This document shows, piece by piece, positions 47,237 to 56,536 of a stretch of 64,000 nt of DNA (positions are counted from its first letter, which is position 1; each line of letters begins with the position of its first letter). Both the position numbers and the translations under genes were made by a program. The notes under the pieces were generated by a model. It did no database searches. It was not told the origin of the DNA and saw nothing but the letters and a program-made list of their open reading frames with translations. The DNA comes from a virus: the IMG/VR virus record IMGVR_UViG_3300032240_000688, positions 1 through 64,000 of that record; one strand, 5' to 3'.

Positions 47237-47968
47237 GTGACAACAGCTTCTTCATTCGACTGGAGTGAGTGGGACAAAGAATCCATTATAGACATGGTCT
47301 ATATGGCTCGAGGTCTTGTTGTCGATCAAACCTTAACAATAACAGAATTCAACAAACGTCTAACCAAACATATCAAATATTGGTTGCCTGTGAGAAGTCG
47401 TAAAAGCCTTGAACCACAAGTAGACCAAGGTCACGTGTGGATTGGGGGCATGTATTATACAGAATACGATCAAAAAAAACAAAAAAGTATTGAGTTAGCC
47501 CTAGCATATCACAAGGGCGATAGAGTTATAACTATGACAGCTCGTAGATTTACTAGAATCTGTCATAGGATTGCCGATGTGTTACTGCATGAAATTATCC
47601 ATATGCGCCAAGCCCGCAAGCGAAATTTTAAAAATTTACCTGGTTACAGCTCTACAGCTGAATCTACCAAATCAAGACAAGAACAAGAATACCTAGGCGA
47701 TCCTGATGAAATCGATGCTTATGCATTTAACATGGCCTGCGAACTGCACTCAAAGTTTGATGGTGATATAAAACAAATTGTCAACTATTTTAACGAACCC
47801 CAAAAAGGTAAAAGACGTTATTTCAATACATGGCGCATGTATCTCAAAGCATTCAATTGGGACAGCGATCATCGTATCATTAGACGCATCAAAAAGCGTT
47901 GCATCTACTACCTAAGCCGTAGTCAAATCTCCAAACCCTATCATTCTAAAGACTGGATTCATCGATAG
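47237..47968 (+). CDS. Zinc-metalloprotease-like phage protein
   Basis: A 243-residue protein starting at GTG. HEIIHMRQ (H-E-x-x-H) near residue 118 and DPDEIDAYAFNMACEL further on (possible third ligand) match a SprT/peptidase-like phage family. A basic C-terminus (RRIKKRCIYYL) may bind nucleic acid. Substrate unknown. Confidence 0.72.
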   Translation: MTTASSFDWSEWDKESIIDMVYMARGLVVDQTLTITEFNKRLTKHIKYWLPVRSRKSLEPQVDQGHVWIGGMYYTEYDQKKQKSIELALAYHKGDRVITMTARRFTRICHRIADVLLHEIIHMRQARKRNFKNLPGYSSTAESTKSRQEQEYLGDPDEIDAYAFNMACELHSKFDGDIKQIVNYFNEPQKGKRRYFNTWRMYLKAFNWDSDHRIIRRIKKRCIYYLSRSQISKPYHSKDWIHR

Positions 47969-47988
47969 CATTTTGGCACAATAATGTC

Positions 47989-48017
47989 TTGTTATTGAGA
48001 CAACATTGTGTTACAAT
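47989..48017 (+). promoter_or_regulatory. Sigma70-like promoter
   Basis: TTGTTA (47989-47994), 17 bases, TACAAT (48012-48017), about 30 bases before the lipoprotein gene. Confidence 0.5.
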
Positions 48018-48046
48018 TAATGTATGAATTTACAGGAATTGTCAAA

Positions 48047-48325
48047 ATGAAAGATAGAACCATATTTCTTTTATTTCTATGCATTGTTGCCGTTGGGCTA
48101 TTTTCATGCTCGGACGACTTCGAAAGTTCTGCTAGGAAAATAAAAGACAAGATGTCTATTAAAGTGCTACAAACATCTGACGCTGATCCGGATAGTGATT
48201 TACCAGCTGATTATACTTTACTGTGTATTGATGGTGTAAAATATATCAAAACCAAAGAAGGCGGGATCAGTGTAAAATACCAAGCCAATGAGAGTGGTGA
48301 CCCGAGTGCAGAAGAATGCGATTAA
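48047..48325 (+). CDS. Probable lipoprotein
   Basis: A 92-residue protein. The N-terminus MKDRTIFLLFLCIVAVGLFSC is a lipoprotein signal with lipobox VGLFSC. The mature part is acidic. Start ATG 48047 fits the promoter; upstream in-frame starts are rejected. It could act in superinfection exclusion, but nothing proves it. Confidence 0.62.
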   Translation: MKDRTIFLLFLCIVAVGLFSCSDDFESSARKIKDKMSIKVLQTSDADPDSDLPADYTLLCIDGVKYIKTKEGGISVKYQANESGDPSAEECD

Positions 48326-48462
48326 CACATCTACCACACACTCTAACTTTGTCTTTGAGGAAATTTTTTCTGATAAATTAGAGAGTGGTGGTCCTGTTTT
48401 ATTAAGTCAAAGCCAAAACAAACTTTTAAGCCGCCAAAGATTAAAATCACAAAAGGATAAAA

Positions 48463-49212
48463 ATGAAAAAAAATAAGTTGAATATTAATGTTAAGCCTCA
48501 AGCGGCTCCGGTAGCGGCACCTGCCGTACAACCACAACAGGCTCAGCAAGCTCAACCAGCACAAAAAGTTGCACAGCCTGCAGGCAAAACTCCAAGCGTA
48601 ATGATCTTGGTTCCAGCAATGGAAATGGTTAATGCAGAATTTGCACAACACTTGGCTATGGCCGCCGCTAATATGGTTGCTAATGGTATTAAGATTAACT
48701 GTGCGTTCAACATTGGTAGTGTTATCACTATCGCCCGTCGTAACCTAACTGACATCTTCCTTAAGAGTGATTTTGATTATGCATGGTGGGTCGACTCAGA
48801 TATGAAGTTCCCAATCGATGCTCCAATTAAATTGTTGAAGCGCGGTGTTCCATTAGTTGGCGCAAACTATCGCAGACGTCGTTTCCCGAATCCAGGCTTC
48901 ACTGGCATGATGGGACAAGCTGGAAACTTCACAGAGTTGGTAACGGATGACAATAGTCCTCCTATGCAACAGGTTGATGTACTACCACATGGTATGATGT
49001 TGGTGCATCGTTCAGTATACGAAAAAGTTCCACAGCCACATTACCTACAAGATTATGTTCCAGAAATTAATCTTGAAATTGGTGAGGACATTTATTTTTG
49101 TAACAAGGCTAAAGCGGCAGGATTTACACCATATTGCGATCACGAGTTAAGCCGTGAAATTGCACATATTGGTATCTTCCACTTTAACTATAATTTATCA
49201 GTTCCACAATAA
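48463..49212 (+). CDS. GT-A fold glycosyltransferase-like protein
   Basis: A 249-residue protein. A Pro/Ala/Gln-rich N-terminus (residues 10-42) is low complexity. Then SVMILVPAMEMVNAEFA, RRNLTDIFLKS, YAWWVDSDMKFP with a DxD-like DSDM, and LEIGEDIYFCNKAKAAGF complete a GT2-like enzyme common in T4-like marine phages. Probably glycosylates virion or host surface. The DSDM motif supports metal-dependent transfer. Confidence 0.75.
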   Translation: MKKNKLNINVKPQAAPVAAPAVQPQQAQQAQPAQKVAQPAGKTPSVMILVPAMEMVNAEFAQHLAMAAANMVANGIKINCAFNIGSVITIARRNLTDIFLKSDFDYAWWVDSDMKFPIDAPIKLLKRGVPLVGANYRRRRFPNPGFTGMMGQAGNFTELVTDDNSPPMQQVDVLPHGMMLVHRSVYEKVPQPHYLQDYVPEINLEIGEDIYFCNKAKAAGFTPYCDHELSREIAHIGIFHFNYNLSVPQ

Positions 49213-49224
49213 CCCGGAGGTCCT

Positions 49225-49398
49225 ATGGACAATTTTGATTCAATCGAATTACGAAAAGTAAAAAATGGTGTAATCGTCGCACTACGCACTGACGAAGAAG
49301 ATTCTGAATACATCTTTGATACTAATCGCAAGGCATTGAAATTTGTCAAGGACCTACTGGAAGGAAAAGTTCTCTTAACTAAAGAAGATGAAGAATGA
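49225..49398 (+). CDS. Small acidic hypothetical protein
   Basis: A 57-residue protein (MDNFDSIELRKVKNGVIVAL...) with a CGGAGG site. The stop overlaps the next ATG (ATGA). Beta then helix by eye. No family recognised. Confidence 0.7.
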   Translation: MDNFDSIELRKVKNGVIVALRTDEEDSEYIFDTNRKALKFVKDLLEGKVLLTKEDEE

Positions 49399-49772
49399 TT
49401 GAAACGGCATTAGTGTTTCTAGCGTTACTGCAAATTAAACATTGGTATATTGATTTTGTAAATCAAAGCAATATCGAAGTAGCAAGTAAAGGTATCTATG
49501 GAGATTTCCATGGTATCATGCACTCAGCAAAACATGGCGCTGGTACAGTATTATGTACCTGGTTAGCTTTTGGATGGTCATACATCTTCTTTTGTTTGGT
49601 GCTTGGAATAATTGATTTTATTGCCCACTATCATATCGATTGGGCAAAAATGAACATCAATAGAAAACAAGGTTACACTATTGATATGCCCCAATTTTGG
49701 GCATGGTTGGGTGCAGATCAATTAGCACACCAATTAACATATATTGGATTAGTATGGTTAGCCGTAGCGTAA
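49395..49772 (+). CDS. DUF3307 family membrane protein
   Basis: A 125-residue protein with four hydrophobic helices. Family features: QIKHWYIDFVNQS, IDFIAHYHIDWAK, WAWLGADQLAHQLTYIGL. DUF3307 genes are common in phages and bacteria; role unknown. Confidence 0.78.
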   Translation: MIETALVFLALLQIKHWYIDFVNQSNIEVASKGIYGDFHGIMHSAKHGAGTVLCTWLAFGWSYIFFCLVLGIIDFIAHYHIDWAKMNINRKQGYTIDMPQFWAWLGADQLAHQLTYIGLVWLAVA

Positions 49773-50119
49773 AAAAAGAATATAACGTAGGTGACAGCGC
49801 CTGGATATACGGGATTGCCGCAGGTGCTGGATATAATCGTTTGGTCGAAGGTACAGTCGTACACAGCATGGAGATTCCTAATTATTCAGGAACACACTAT
49901 GTAATAGCCATATCAAACGGAATAGAAGATTTACTTGAAATTCGGTCTTGGGGTAGTATGAGTCAAGACGATACTGGACCAGTTGGTTCTTTTAGAGAAC
50001 TGTTAATGAACCGTCCTGCAGAACAAAAAATGCTACTTCGAACAGGCATGCGATTGCCCGATATTGAATTGAATCCGGAGTTTGTAGATGAGCCAGAATC
50101 TAATCAAGATCAAGATTAG
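49754..50119 (+). CDS. Hypothetical protein
   Basis: A 121-residue soluble protein (start ATG 49754, overlapping the membrane gene by 19 bases). Beta-rich, small-barrel-like opening: YNVGDSAWIYGIAAGAGYNRLVEGTVV. The C-terminus is acidic. No enzyme motif. Confidence 0.65.
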   Translation: MVSRSVKKEYNVGDSAWIYGIAAGAGYNRLVEGTVVHSMEIPNYSGTHYVIAISNGIEDLLEIRSWGSMSQDDTGPVGSFRELLMNRPAEQKMLLRTGMRLPDIELNPEFVDEPESNQDQD

Positions 50120-50285
50120 AGGAGCCCAAGCAGGCTACGAAGCAGGCGAGTGGTGCCGTGTCAATATCGATCAAGATCACTGGGACCTCTGGATGGATAA
50201 TATAGGGTTTGCCATTTATACTTTTGAATTCAAACGTAAACAAGACGCAACAATCTTTGCATTAAAATGGGCAGAGTACGCATAA
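50088..50285 (+). CDS. Small LRW-family protein 5
   Basis: A 65-residue protein related to the tandem genes at 6246-7112: AGEWCRVNIDQDHWD in the middle and FKRKQDATIFALKWAEYA at the end. Overlaps both neighbours. Confidence 0.68.
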   Translation: MSQNLIKIKIRGAQAGYEAGEWCRVNIDQDHWDLWMDNIGFAIYTFEFKRKQDATIFALKWAEYA

Positions 50286-50563
50286 ACTTTAATAAAGAGG
50301 GGTTAGGGAACACAATGTTCAACAACATACTCAACGCCTTTGAAAAAGAAAACGGATACTCAGCCGAGGCATATGACGGATATTATAAAAAGTCAAAGTA
50401 TTGGGAAAGTGAGTTAAGCGAATGGCTATCAGTAAAAGGGTTTCCATGTTTGATGTATTCAGAACGGAAAGATTTCCCTCCCCCACTTACCACGGCGTAC
50501 AACCATATAGGAGTGGAAATGGACGAAGACATCGCTACCGCGTTCATAATAACATGGTCATAG
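50267..50563 (+). CDS. Small LRW-family protein 6 (divergent)
   Basis: A 98-residue protein. Only its end (MDEDIATAFIITWS) keeps the family pattern; the N-terminal part (FNNILNAFEKENGYSAEAYDG) is new. Membership is tentative. Confidence 0.6.
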   Translation: MGRVRINFNKEGLGNTMFNNILNAFEKENGYSAEAYDGYYKKSKYWESELSEWLSVKGFPCLMYSERKDFPPPLTTAYNHIGVEMDEDIATAFIITWS

Positions 50564-50835
50564 AATCTAAGCAAATTATCGTGCATACCATTACCATGGG
50601 AGATGTTGAAGACCCGGACTTGATGGTAGCTGAGCCAATTTATAAATGGCAACAGACCGACCACGGAAAATGGGTTATGGAAAATGCTGTTCCGGAAAGT
50701 GCGATGTGGAATAGGTATTTGGATCCAATGTCCTACGGACACAAGTATATGATATCCGCAGTATTTGAAGGGTCCAAAATAACAGAGTACTACTTACGTT
50801 TTGGCGATTCTGCCCAGAAAAGAGTTCCTTTATAG
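50554..50835 (+). CDS. Conserved phage hypothetical protein
   Basis: A 93-residue protein starting at ATG 50554 within the end of the previous gene. It opens IIVHTITMGDVEDPDLMVAE and has YKWQQTDHGKWV. The segment resembles a short protein widespread in T4-like marine phages. Function unknown. Confidence 0.7.
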   Translation: MVIESKQIIVHTITMGDVEDPDLMVAEPIYKWQQTDHGKWVMENAVPESAMWNRYLDPMSYGHKYMISAVFEGSKITEYYLRFGDSAQKRVPL

Positions 50836-50864
50836 TTGACAAAACCAACTTGTGATGTTATAAT
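50836..50864 (+). promoter_or_regulatory. Consensus promoter producing a leaderless message
   Basis: TTGACA (50836-50841), 17 bases, TATAAT (50859-50864). The start point 7 bases on is the A of the ATG at 50871. Confidence 0.82.
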
Positions 50865-50870
50865 TGTATT

Positions 50871-51407
50871 ATGAAAATAACATCACTTGATTTAGAACTA
50901 AACCAACCTTCAGGAAAAATTATCCAGATTGGCGCTGTAATTGGCGATACCCAAACAGGAGAAGTTTCACAACGGTTGCGTATCTATGTAGACCCCCAAG
51001 AACAACTGAGTGATTTTATTATTGAGTTAACTGGGATTTCAGAAACAGACATTAAAGAAAAAGGTACTACACTAAAAGAAGCATATCTTCAACTGAGAGA
51101 ATTCCATCTTAGACACTCAACATTTATCAATCCCTTAACGTGGGGCGGTGGCGATAGTCAAGAAATTTTCAATCAACTTGCACCCGAGGATAGAGTAGAA
51201 TGGCCGTTTGGTCGCAGATGGGTAGATGCTAAGACGTTATATGTAAGTGAGTGTATTGCTCGAGGACTTCCCGTTCAAGGTGGACTGAGTAAAGTGATGA
51301 ATAAGTACAGTATGAATTTCAAGGGGCGCAAACATGATGCCCAAGATGATGCGGAAAATACATTTAAATTGTATCACGAAATGTTAGTAAGAATAAGGAA
51401 CAAATGA
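50871..51407 (+). CDS. DEDDh 3'-5' exonuclease (DnaQ/ERI-like)
   Basis: A 178-residue nuclease with motif I SLDLELNQ, exo II around LTWGGGDSQEIF, and exo III GRKHDAQDDAENTFKLY (His/Asp). It may degrade RNA or proofread. The message is probably leaderless. Overlaps the next gene by 4 bases. Confidence 0.82.
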   Translation: MKITSLDLELNQPSGKIIQIGAVIGDTQTGEVSQRLRIYVDPQEQLSDFIIELTGISETDIKEKGTTLKEAYLQLREFHLRHSTFINPLTWGGGDSQEIFNQLAPEDRVEWPFGRRWVDAKTLYVSECIARGLPVQGGLSKVMNKYSMNFKGRKHDAQDDAENTFKLYHEMLVRIRNK

Positions 51408-52243
51408 TGAGATCACACTATTGGACAATCAGTAAGTTTGCAGGATGGATTCGCGGTACTCCTAGTCCCGGTGCCCTTACATCCGAAGGTTGGGATGAGT
51501 GGCATGAAAAGGCCAGCAAACTGCATCCCGTTCGATATTGGATTGCTGAAGAAGGTTTAGACTATCTTCAGAAGTTCGTTTACTATGTTCCGGATAAATT
51601 AAATGATGTTAGATATTATATTAATAATCGTTGGGTTAGCCGCAGTCATAGTCTCACTGCTCACCCTCGTGATATTCGTCCTGGCGACTGGTGCGATGTT
51701 GGGAATCGATTCCTGCCATGCCTATTTAATGAGCTTCAAGACTTTGTTGAAATAGAGCAAGCATGGCATCACTGTATTTGGAGTGACGAAGCCAAAACCA
51801 AATTTGAAGTGCCTTGGTACCGTAGTGGTTGGTTACGCTGGCGCACTTGGCGCTGTCCAGAAGCAGGTATGGAATATCTAACTTGGGCCAGTGGGCTAAC
51901 TGTTGGTGAAGACATGGGCGCCGAACCAGGTAGTAAAGGATTTGGTGAACCAACTTATCAAGCCAAGGCCGCTAAGGAAATTATTGAGCTTTACACTTGG
52001 TGGACTGTTACCTACCGTAATCGTCCTGATCCATATGAAGCAAGTGGTTGGACTGCGGCATGCGAAGCAAGTCGTTTGGCAAATGGTGGACGACTAAGTT
52101 TCAGCGGAGACAAGACTCCTGAAATGCGTAAGATGAGTGACAAGGCACATAAGCTATTGCGTAAAATTGAAGCCGCTTATGAAAAAGAAGATGAACAGAT
52201 GATGATCCGTTTAATTAAGATAAGACAATCACTATGGACTTGA
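51404..52243 (+). CDS. Conserved phage hypothetical protein, Trp-rich
   Basis: A 279-residue protein rich in Trp and Arg (YRSGWLRWRTWRCPEAG, ASGLTVGED). The N-terminus YWTISKFAGWIRGTPSPGAL looks conserved in T4-like marine phages. A helical charged C-terminus follows. Function unknown. Confidence 0.7.
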   Translation: MMRSHYWTISKFAGWIRGTPSPGALTSEGWDEWHEKASKLHPVRYWIAEEGLDYLQKFVYYVPDKLNDVRYYINNRWVSRSHSLTAHPRDIRPGDWCDVGNRFLPCLFNELQDFVEIEQAWHHCIWSDEAKTKFEVPWYRSGWLRWRTWRCPEAGMEYLTWASGLTVGEDMGAEPGSKGFGEPTYQAKAAKEIIELYTWWTVTYRNRPDPYEASGWTAACEASRLANGGRLSFSGDKTPEMRKMSDKAHKLLRKIEAAYEKEDEQMMIRLIKIRQSLWT

Positions 52244-53010
52244 AAGGCACAGTTAAAGTTGGGTGGACTCCGTTTGTCCATAATGAGGGTCAACCTAGCG
52301 ACAGCTTTGGGTATTTTTCAGAGTGGCAAAACGTAGCAGTACAACCGCCCGAACTTGCATACAAAACTATTGCGGGAGAAAGAGAAGGTAGTGATATCCT
52401 TCCTTGCCCTGCTATACAGGGATATTTTAAGAATACATATCTGATTCGCTGTCCTGTAGACTTTACCATTACTCCAAAACCAAATGCCAAGACCTACAGT
52501 ATTGACCGATTTGATCAAAAGTTTTTTAACGAGTGGTGTATTCGCAGGCCTAACGATTTTGTAAACCCCAATCGTCCAATATGTACACTAGGTCCTAAAA
52601 TGGTGTTTGTTGCTGACGAAGATGTTATTATTGAATCGTTACCTGCCATGATGCATGATAGTCCTACCCTAAGAAACATTAGAGTTATTCCCGGCACATA
52701 CAATATCCATCGTTGGATACGCCCGTTGGACTTTACATTTGAAATTTTAGATCCTAGCCAACCGCTGGAATTTAAAAGAGGTGATCCATTGTTTTATGTC
52801 CGCTTTATTGATCCAAAGGGCCGTAAGGTAGAATTGGAAAGAATAGAACAGTCTAATGATCTGCTGAAAACCATGTACGGAATGATTGTTGTAAAAAATT
52901 ACATTCAAAAGCTAGGTCTTGAAAAGATGTACGAAATGGCCCACGATTGGATTAAAAACCGCAAGTGGTTGAGTAAAACTAAAAAATGTCCAATTGATTG
53001 GAGAAAGTAA
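52234..53010 (+). CDS. Conserved phage hypothetical protein
   Basis: A 258-residue beta-rich protein with Pro-rich turns (LPCPAIQGYFKNTYLIRCP, GDPLFYVRFIDPKGRKVEL). It overlaps the previous gene by 10 bases and ends 1 base before the next. Similar proteins recur in T4-like marine phages; function unknown. Confidence 0.7.
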   Translation: MDLKGTVKVGWTPFVHNEGQPSDSFGYFSEWQNVAVQPPELAYKTIAGEREGSDILPCPAIQGYFKNTYLIRCPVDFTITPKPNAKTYSIDRFDQKFFNEWCIRRPNDFVNPNRPICTLGPKMVFVADEDVIIESLPAMMHDSPTLRNIRVIPGTYNIHRWIRPLDFTFEILDPSQPLEFKRGDPLFYVRFIDPKGRKVELERIEQSNDLLKTMYGMIVVKNYIQKLGLEKMYEMAHDWIKNRKWLSKTKKCPIDWRK

Positions 53011-53367
53011 ATGGAAGAAGTTGTTAGTATTTTGGTATATGCCTTTGTGGCGTTGTTCTTCTATGGAATACTCAAAAGTGTTGTAAATTACATACTTCAT
53101 CAAGAAGTTAGATCCCATCTTAAAGAAGTGCTGTCTGACATGGTGCATGAAGTTAAAGTTGAGGATCACGGAACAATGAAGTATTGGTTTGACTCAGACT
53201 CAAATATATTTTTAGGGCAAGGTAAAACTGACTCTGAAATTATTGAACATGTAAAGGCACGATTCCCTACACACATATTCATTGTTCCAGATAAGGGATT
53301 ACTGACTCGACCAGATTGGGTTTTTAAAACTGAAATTAGTGAAATTCTTAATGTTGACAAATCATAA
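53011..53367 (+). CDS. Membrane-anchored hypothetical protein
   Basis: A 118-residue protein with an N-terminal helix (VSILVYAFVALFFYGILK) and a soluble C-terminal part (YWFDSDSNIFLGQGKTDSEI). Function unknown. Confidence 0.65.
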   Translation: MEEVVSILVYAFVALFFYGILKSVVNYILHQEVRSHLKEVLSDMVHEVKVEDHGTMKYWFDSDSNIFLGQGKTDSEIIEHVKARFPTHIFIVPDKGLLTRPDWVFKTEISEILNVDKS

Positions 53368-53383
53368 AATAGAAAGTAAAATC

Positions 53384-53617
53384 ATGGCTAAGAAAAAACT
53401 TAAACTAGAATTTGCACCTGGTTGCTTTGATCACTTTGACGGCACCCAAGAAGAACTGGATGAAATGGTTGCTGAGATCCAACGTATGTTCGAAAGCGGC
53501 GACATGGAAAAATTAGCCAAGCCAGTTGATCTAGATGATCTATCTAACGAAGAAGCAGAAATACTGGCCCGTGCATTTGAAAATGAAGTCAACCCAGAAA
53601 AAAGGAATTTACAATGA
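53384..53617 (+). CDS. Conserved small acidic phage protein
   Basis: A 77-residue protein starting at ATG 53384. LKLEFAPGCFDHFDGTQEEL followed by EIQRMFESGD is a pattern I associate with T4-like cyanophage-type genomes. Function unknown. Confidence 0.7.
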   Translation: MAKKKLKLEFAPGCFDHFDGTQEELDEMVAEIQRMFESGDMEKLAKPVDLDDLSNEEAEILARAFENEVNPEKRNLQ

Positions 53618-54045
53618 AGCCACAACTACCAGCAGAAGGTATTTTAAAAACACACGATTGGGGCGACTCAAAAGTTTATAAAGTTACCTGCGACTGCGGC
53701 CAGCCAGATCACGAACACAATGTTTGGATTGAAGCAGACGAGTGTGGCGTAAATGTCAACATCTATACAACAGTTAAAACTGACTGTTGGAGTGAAGAAT
53801 TAAAGCCCAAGTATGACGTTGACAATGTTTGGTTACAAGAGTTCGATTGGTATTGGAAAGGACTATATAACAGTCTTGCCCGAAAACTAAAACTTACAAA
53901 GTCTATTTGGAGCAAGGGCTATGTTGATTTTGAAACTACAATTAGTATGAGTGAACAGGCCGCACTAAACTATTCAACAACTTTAAAGAACGCAATCGCA
54001 GATGTCAAAGAATTCAAAAAACCCAAAGGTGGCCAGCAGTCCTGA
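53614..54045 (+). CDS. Hypothetical protein with metal-binding-like N-terminus
   Basis: A 143-residue protein. CDCGQPDHEHNVWIEADECG could bind zinc (Cys/His cluster). Trp-rich middle. Coupled to its neighbours by overlaps of 4 and 44 bases. Confidence 0.65.
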   Translation: MKPQLPAEGILKTHDWGDSKVYKVTCDCGQPDHEHNVWIEADECGVNVNIYTTVKTDCWSEELKPKYDVDNVWLQEFDWYWKGLYNSLARKLKLTKSIWSKGYVDFETTISMSEQAALNYSTTLKNAIADVKEFKKPKGGQQS

Positions 54046-54577
54046 ACGTCATACTTTCCAAATGGAAGGGTATGTCAAGCGCAAGGAAGAAGAAGGACTA
54101 GAACCTCTCGAAGAATATATTGAGATGTTCAAAACTTGGCGTCAGCAGGATGAGGCTAATCTTGTAGATCCAGTGTGGCAAAAAGACAACATGGAGTACG
54201 ATCTCCGTAGCACCAAATGGATCTGCGATAAAGTCAAGGCCAGTGAAAACTATGCCCAAAATCTGTATGCGGCCATGTGCAATATGCAGTTTACAAAATT
54301 AGCAGTTATTCCAATTCTAAAAGAACAACGATGGAGTCGCAGTTGGCGTAGTGCAGGCGGTATTATTGCCAACATGCGTGAAGAGGGCGACTACATTGAT
54401 TGGTATTGTAGTGGCATCCGTAACGAAGAATTGGGTAACGGGCTAGATGGGACACGCCCAGTTTTGGACGAAGATGGCAGAGATTACGTTCCGGAAGGCG
54501 TTGTAACTGAAGAAATTCGGGCAGATCTCCAAAAATTAGGTTGGTTTCCCGTGCCTTGGGACGATGACGACTCTTGA
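54002..54577 (+). CDS. Conserved phage hypothetical protein
   Basis: A 191-residue protein: helical Glu-rich N-terminus, then LRSTKWICDKVKASENYAQN and WSRSWRSAGGIIANMREEGD, and an acidic tail. No enzyme motif seen. Confidence 0.68.
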   Translation: MSKNSKNPKVASSPERHTFQMEGYVKRKEEEGLEPLEEYIEMFKTWRQQDEANLVDPVWQKDNMEYDLRSTKWICDKVKASENYAQNLYAAMCNMQFTKLAVIPILKEQRWSRSWRSAGGIIANMREEGDYIDWYCSGIRNEELGNGLDGTRPVLDEDGRDYVPEGVVTEEIRADLQKLGWFPVPWDDDDS

Positions 54578-54602
54578 CAAAACCAAATAAAGACTGTATA
54601 AT
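54574..54602 (+). promoter_or_regulatory. Consensus sigma70 promoter
   Basis: TTGACA (54574-54579), 17 bases, TATAAT (54597-54602) with extended TG, 31 bases before the ATG at 54634. Confidence 0.85.
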
Positions 54603-54633
54603 ATATACATATTGAAACACTAAGGAGTGGTAA

Positions 54634-55839
54634 ATGGCAACAAAAGCACCAGTAGCAAAGAAGACTCGCGTGACCAAAGCACAGGTTACTGCACATCGCG
54701 TGAACGCAAAGAAAGATCATAGTCCAACTTGGAATGATGTTGAAGGCTTGACTGGCGAACAGTTTGGCGCAAAGTATCGTGAAGCGATGAAGTGGTATCG
54801 TTTGGAAGGTTCAGCTAAGGATCTCAAGCCAAAAGTCATTGACTGGATGGGTCGTGCTGGTATGGGCAAGAATGAAATTACCGCTTTTAAGAAAACCAAA
54901 GACTGGCGTTGCAATTTGACCATGGGTGCGATTGCATCATGCTTGATCAAGGGCATGCCAGACAGCCACAAAGATTGGAACAAGGGTCGTAGTTTTTCAG
55001 ACTACCTAAAGAAAAGTATTAAGGAAGTTGTTGAGTCTGGCAAGAATGACGTTGAAGAAGTAGAAGAAATCAAAGCGGTTAAGGCTGTGGCTCCTGTGGT
55101 CACTATCCAAGATCGTTTGAAAGATGCCGCAGGTGACATGAGTGAAGAAATTGACTATGCCATTGACACTTGGATTACTGATCCAGATGCGTTTGACCCA
55201 AAAGCATTTAAGATGACAAACTTGTTGCGTGGCAAGGGTGCCAAGGCCGCTCATGCTCGTTTTATCAAGGCATACTTTAAACGTGGTCAGGACGAGTTGT
55301 TAGAGCTTGCCAGTGGTAATGCTGATGAACAGTTGCGTGAAGCATATAGCCATGTGGCTCGTAAAAATGTCAAGAAGTTGATTGAATTCTACGAAAGCAT
55401 TATGACAGCATGTGACCAAATTGCGGCAGAGGCTAAACTTAACAAGAAGCCACGTGCTAAGAAGATTGTACCTGCTGAGAAGTTGGTTGCTAAACTTAAA
55501 TTCAAAGCCAGTGACGACAAGCTAGGACTTACTTCAGTGCCTCCTGCACAATTAGTTGGTGCCCAAGGTGCTGTAGTGTACAATGCCAAGACACGTAAAA
55601 TTGGTATCTATACTGCAAAAACCAGTGCTGGACTTGCTATCAAAGGTACAAGTATCCTAGAGTTTACTGTAAAGAGCACACAGAAAACTCTGCGTAAGCC
55701 AGAAGTTCAATTGCGTGAGTTCAAAGAGCAGAACACTAACAAGAGAATTGAAACTTGGTTTGCCAAGATCAAGGCTACTGAGACAGTGATGAATGGACGC
55801 ATGAACGAAGAAATTATGATTTTAAAGGTATTCAAATGA
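54634..55839 (+). CDS. Conserved Lys/Ala-rich phage protein
   Basis: A 401-residue basic protein. A Lys/Thr/Ala-rich N-terminus (KAPVAKKTRVTKAQVTAHRV) could bind nucleic acid. A helical middle (residues 150-280) and a beta-rich C-terminal domain (GAQGAVVYNAKTRKIGIY) follow. Strong promoter and AAGGAG site suggest early, high expression. Function unknown. Confidence 0.72.
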   Translation: MATKAPVAKKTRVTKAQVTAHRVNAKKDHSPTWNDVEGLTGEQFGAKYREAMKWYRLEGSAKDLKPKVIDWMGRAGMGKNEITAFKKTKDWRCNLTMGAIASCLIKGMPDSHKDWNKGRSFSDYLKKSIKEVVESGKNDVEEVEEIKAVKAVAPVVTIQDRLKDAAGDMSEEIDYAIDTWITDPDAFDPKAFKMTNLLRGKGAKAAHARFIKAYFKRGQDELLELASGNADEQLREAYSHVARKNVKKLIEFYESIMTACDQIAAEAKLNKKPRAKKIVPAEKLVAKLKFKASDDKLGLTSVPPAQLVGAQGAVVYNAKTRKIGIYTAKTSAGLAIKGTSILEFTVKSTQKTLRKPEVQLREFKEQNTNKRIETWFAKIKATETVMNGRMNEEIMILKVFK

Positions 55840-56027
55840 GTGAAGAACATGACAAGGCTATCGCAGAGTTCCTAGCCAACGGTGGCAAGATACAATACGG
55901 TGCATATAGAGAAAGTGGCCGTGTTGAGGGTGCGGTGCCAACAAGCCCTTGGGGTGCCAAGAAGGCAGGGCGCCCGCCAGCAAGTGCCGAAGTTGATACT
56001 ACTGTAGAGATTGATGACGAAGAATGA
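55836..56027 (+). CDS. Small hypothetical protein
   Basis: A 63-residue protein (EEHDKAIAEFLANGGKIQYG...RPPASAEV). An AEFLANGGKI-type opening followed by a Pro-rich tail occurs in small phage proteins. Coupled by 4-base overlaps on both sides. Confidence 0.65.
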   Translation: MSEEHDKAIAEFLANGGKIQYGAYRESGRVEGAVPTSPWGAKKAGRPPASAEVDTTVEIDDEE

Positions 56028-56536
56028 AATCACATTACACCTGCGGGAAATGTAAATTATTACTAGAAGCCAATGAAGGATTCTTCTTCCCTCATAGTCT
56101 TAAAAAGGTAGCTGGTAATCCTAATCTAACTGCAATTAGTCAATGCAAAGCCTGTGGTAATCAATATTCTACAGATCGTCGTAATAGCATCAAGGCTAGG
56201 GGATTAGTTCGTAGTCAAAAAACTACTCTTGCATTGGCAGGCGCAGTAGTTGGCTCTGTTTATATTATTGGTCCAGATACTCCTGGAACTCCTTATAAAA
56301 TAGGACTGACTTCAGGGTCGGATACAAGGAAAAGAAAAGCGGCACTACAGACTGCACATTGGATGGATCTTAAAGAAGTTTGGAAATCAAATTTGTTAGA
56401 TCGAGCAGACATCGTTGAAAAGAGATTACATAAGCATTTTGAAAAGAAATGGGTGCGCGGAGAATGGTACAACATTACTAAAGATGATATCGCCAATATC
56501 CCAGAATTGATAAAACAGTTTGAATTTGAAAAATGA
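56024..56536 (+). CDS. GIY-YIG-like (T5orf172) protein with zinc ribbon
   Basis: A 170-residue protein. N-terminal CGKCKLLLEANEGFF...CKACGNQY forms a zinc ribbon. The C-terminal part, VYIIGPDTPGTPYKIGLTSG with ALQTAH, VEKRLHKHFEKKWVRGEWY, matches the T5orf172 branch of GIY-YIG nucleases. It may be a homing-like or regulatory nuclease. Confidence 0.8.
   Translation: MKSHYTCGKCKLLLEANEGFFFPHSLKKVAGNPNLTAISQCKACGNQYSTDRRNSIKARGLVRSQKTTLALAGAVVGSVYIIGPDTPGTPYKIGLTSGSDTRKRKAALQTAHWMDLKEVWKSNLLDRADIVEKRLHKHFEKKWVRGEWYNITKDDIANIPELIKQFEFEK

Noticed and set aside
48288-48476. 62-residue open frame after the lipoprotein gene
   Set aside because: Begins inside the lipoprotein gene and has no ribosome site; ends overlapping the glycosyltransferase start.
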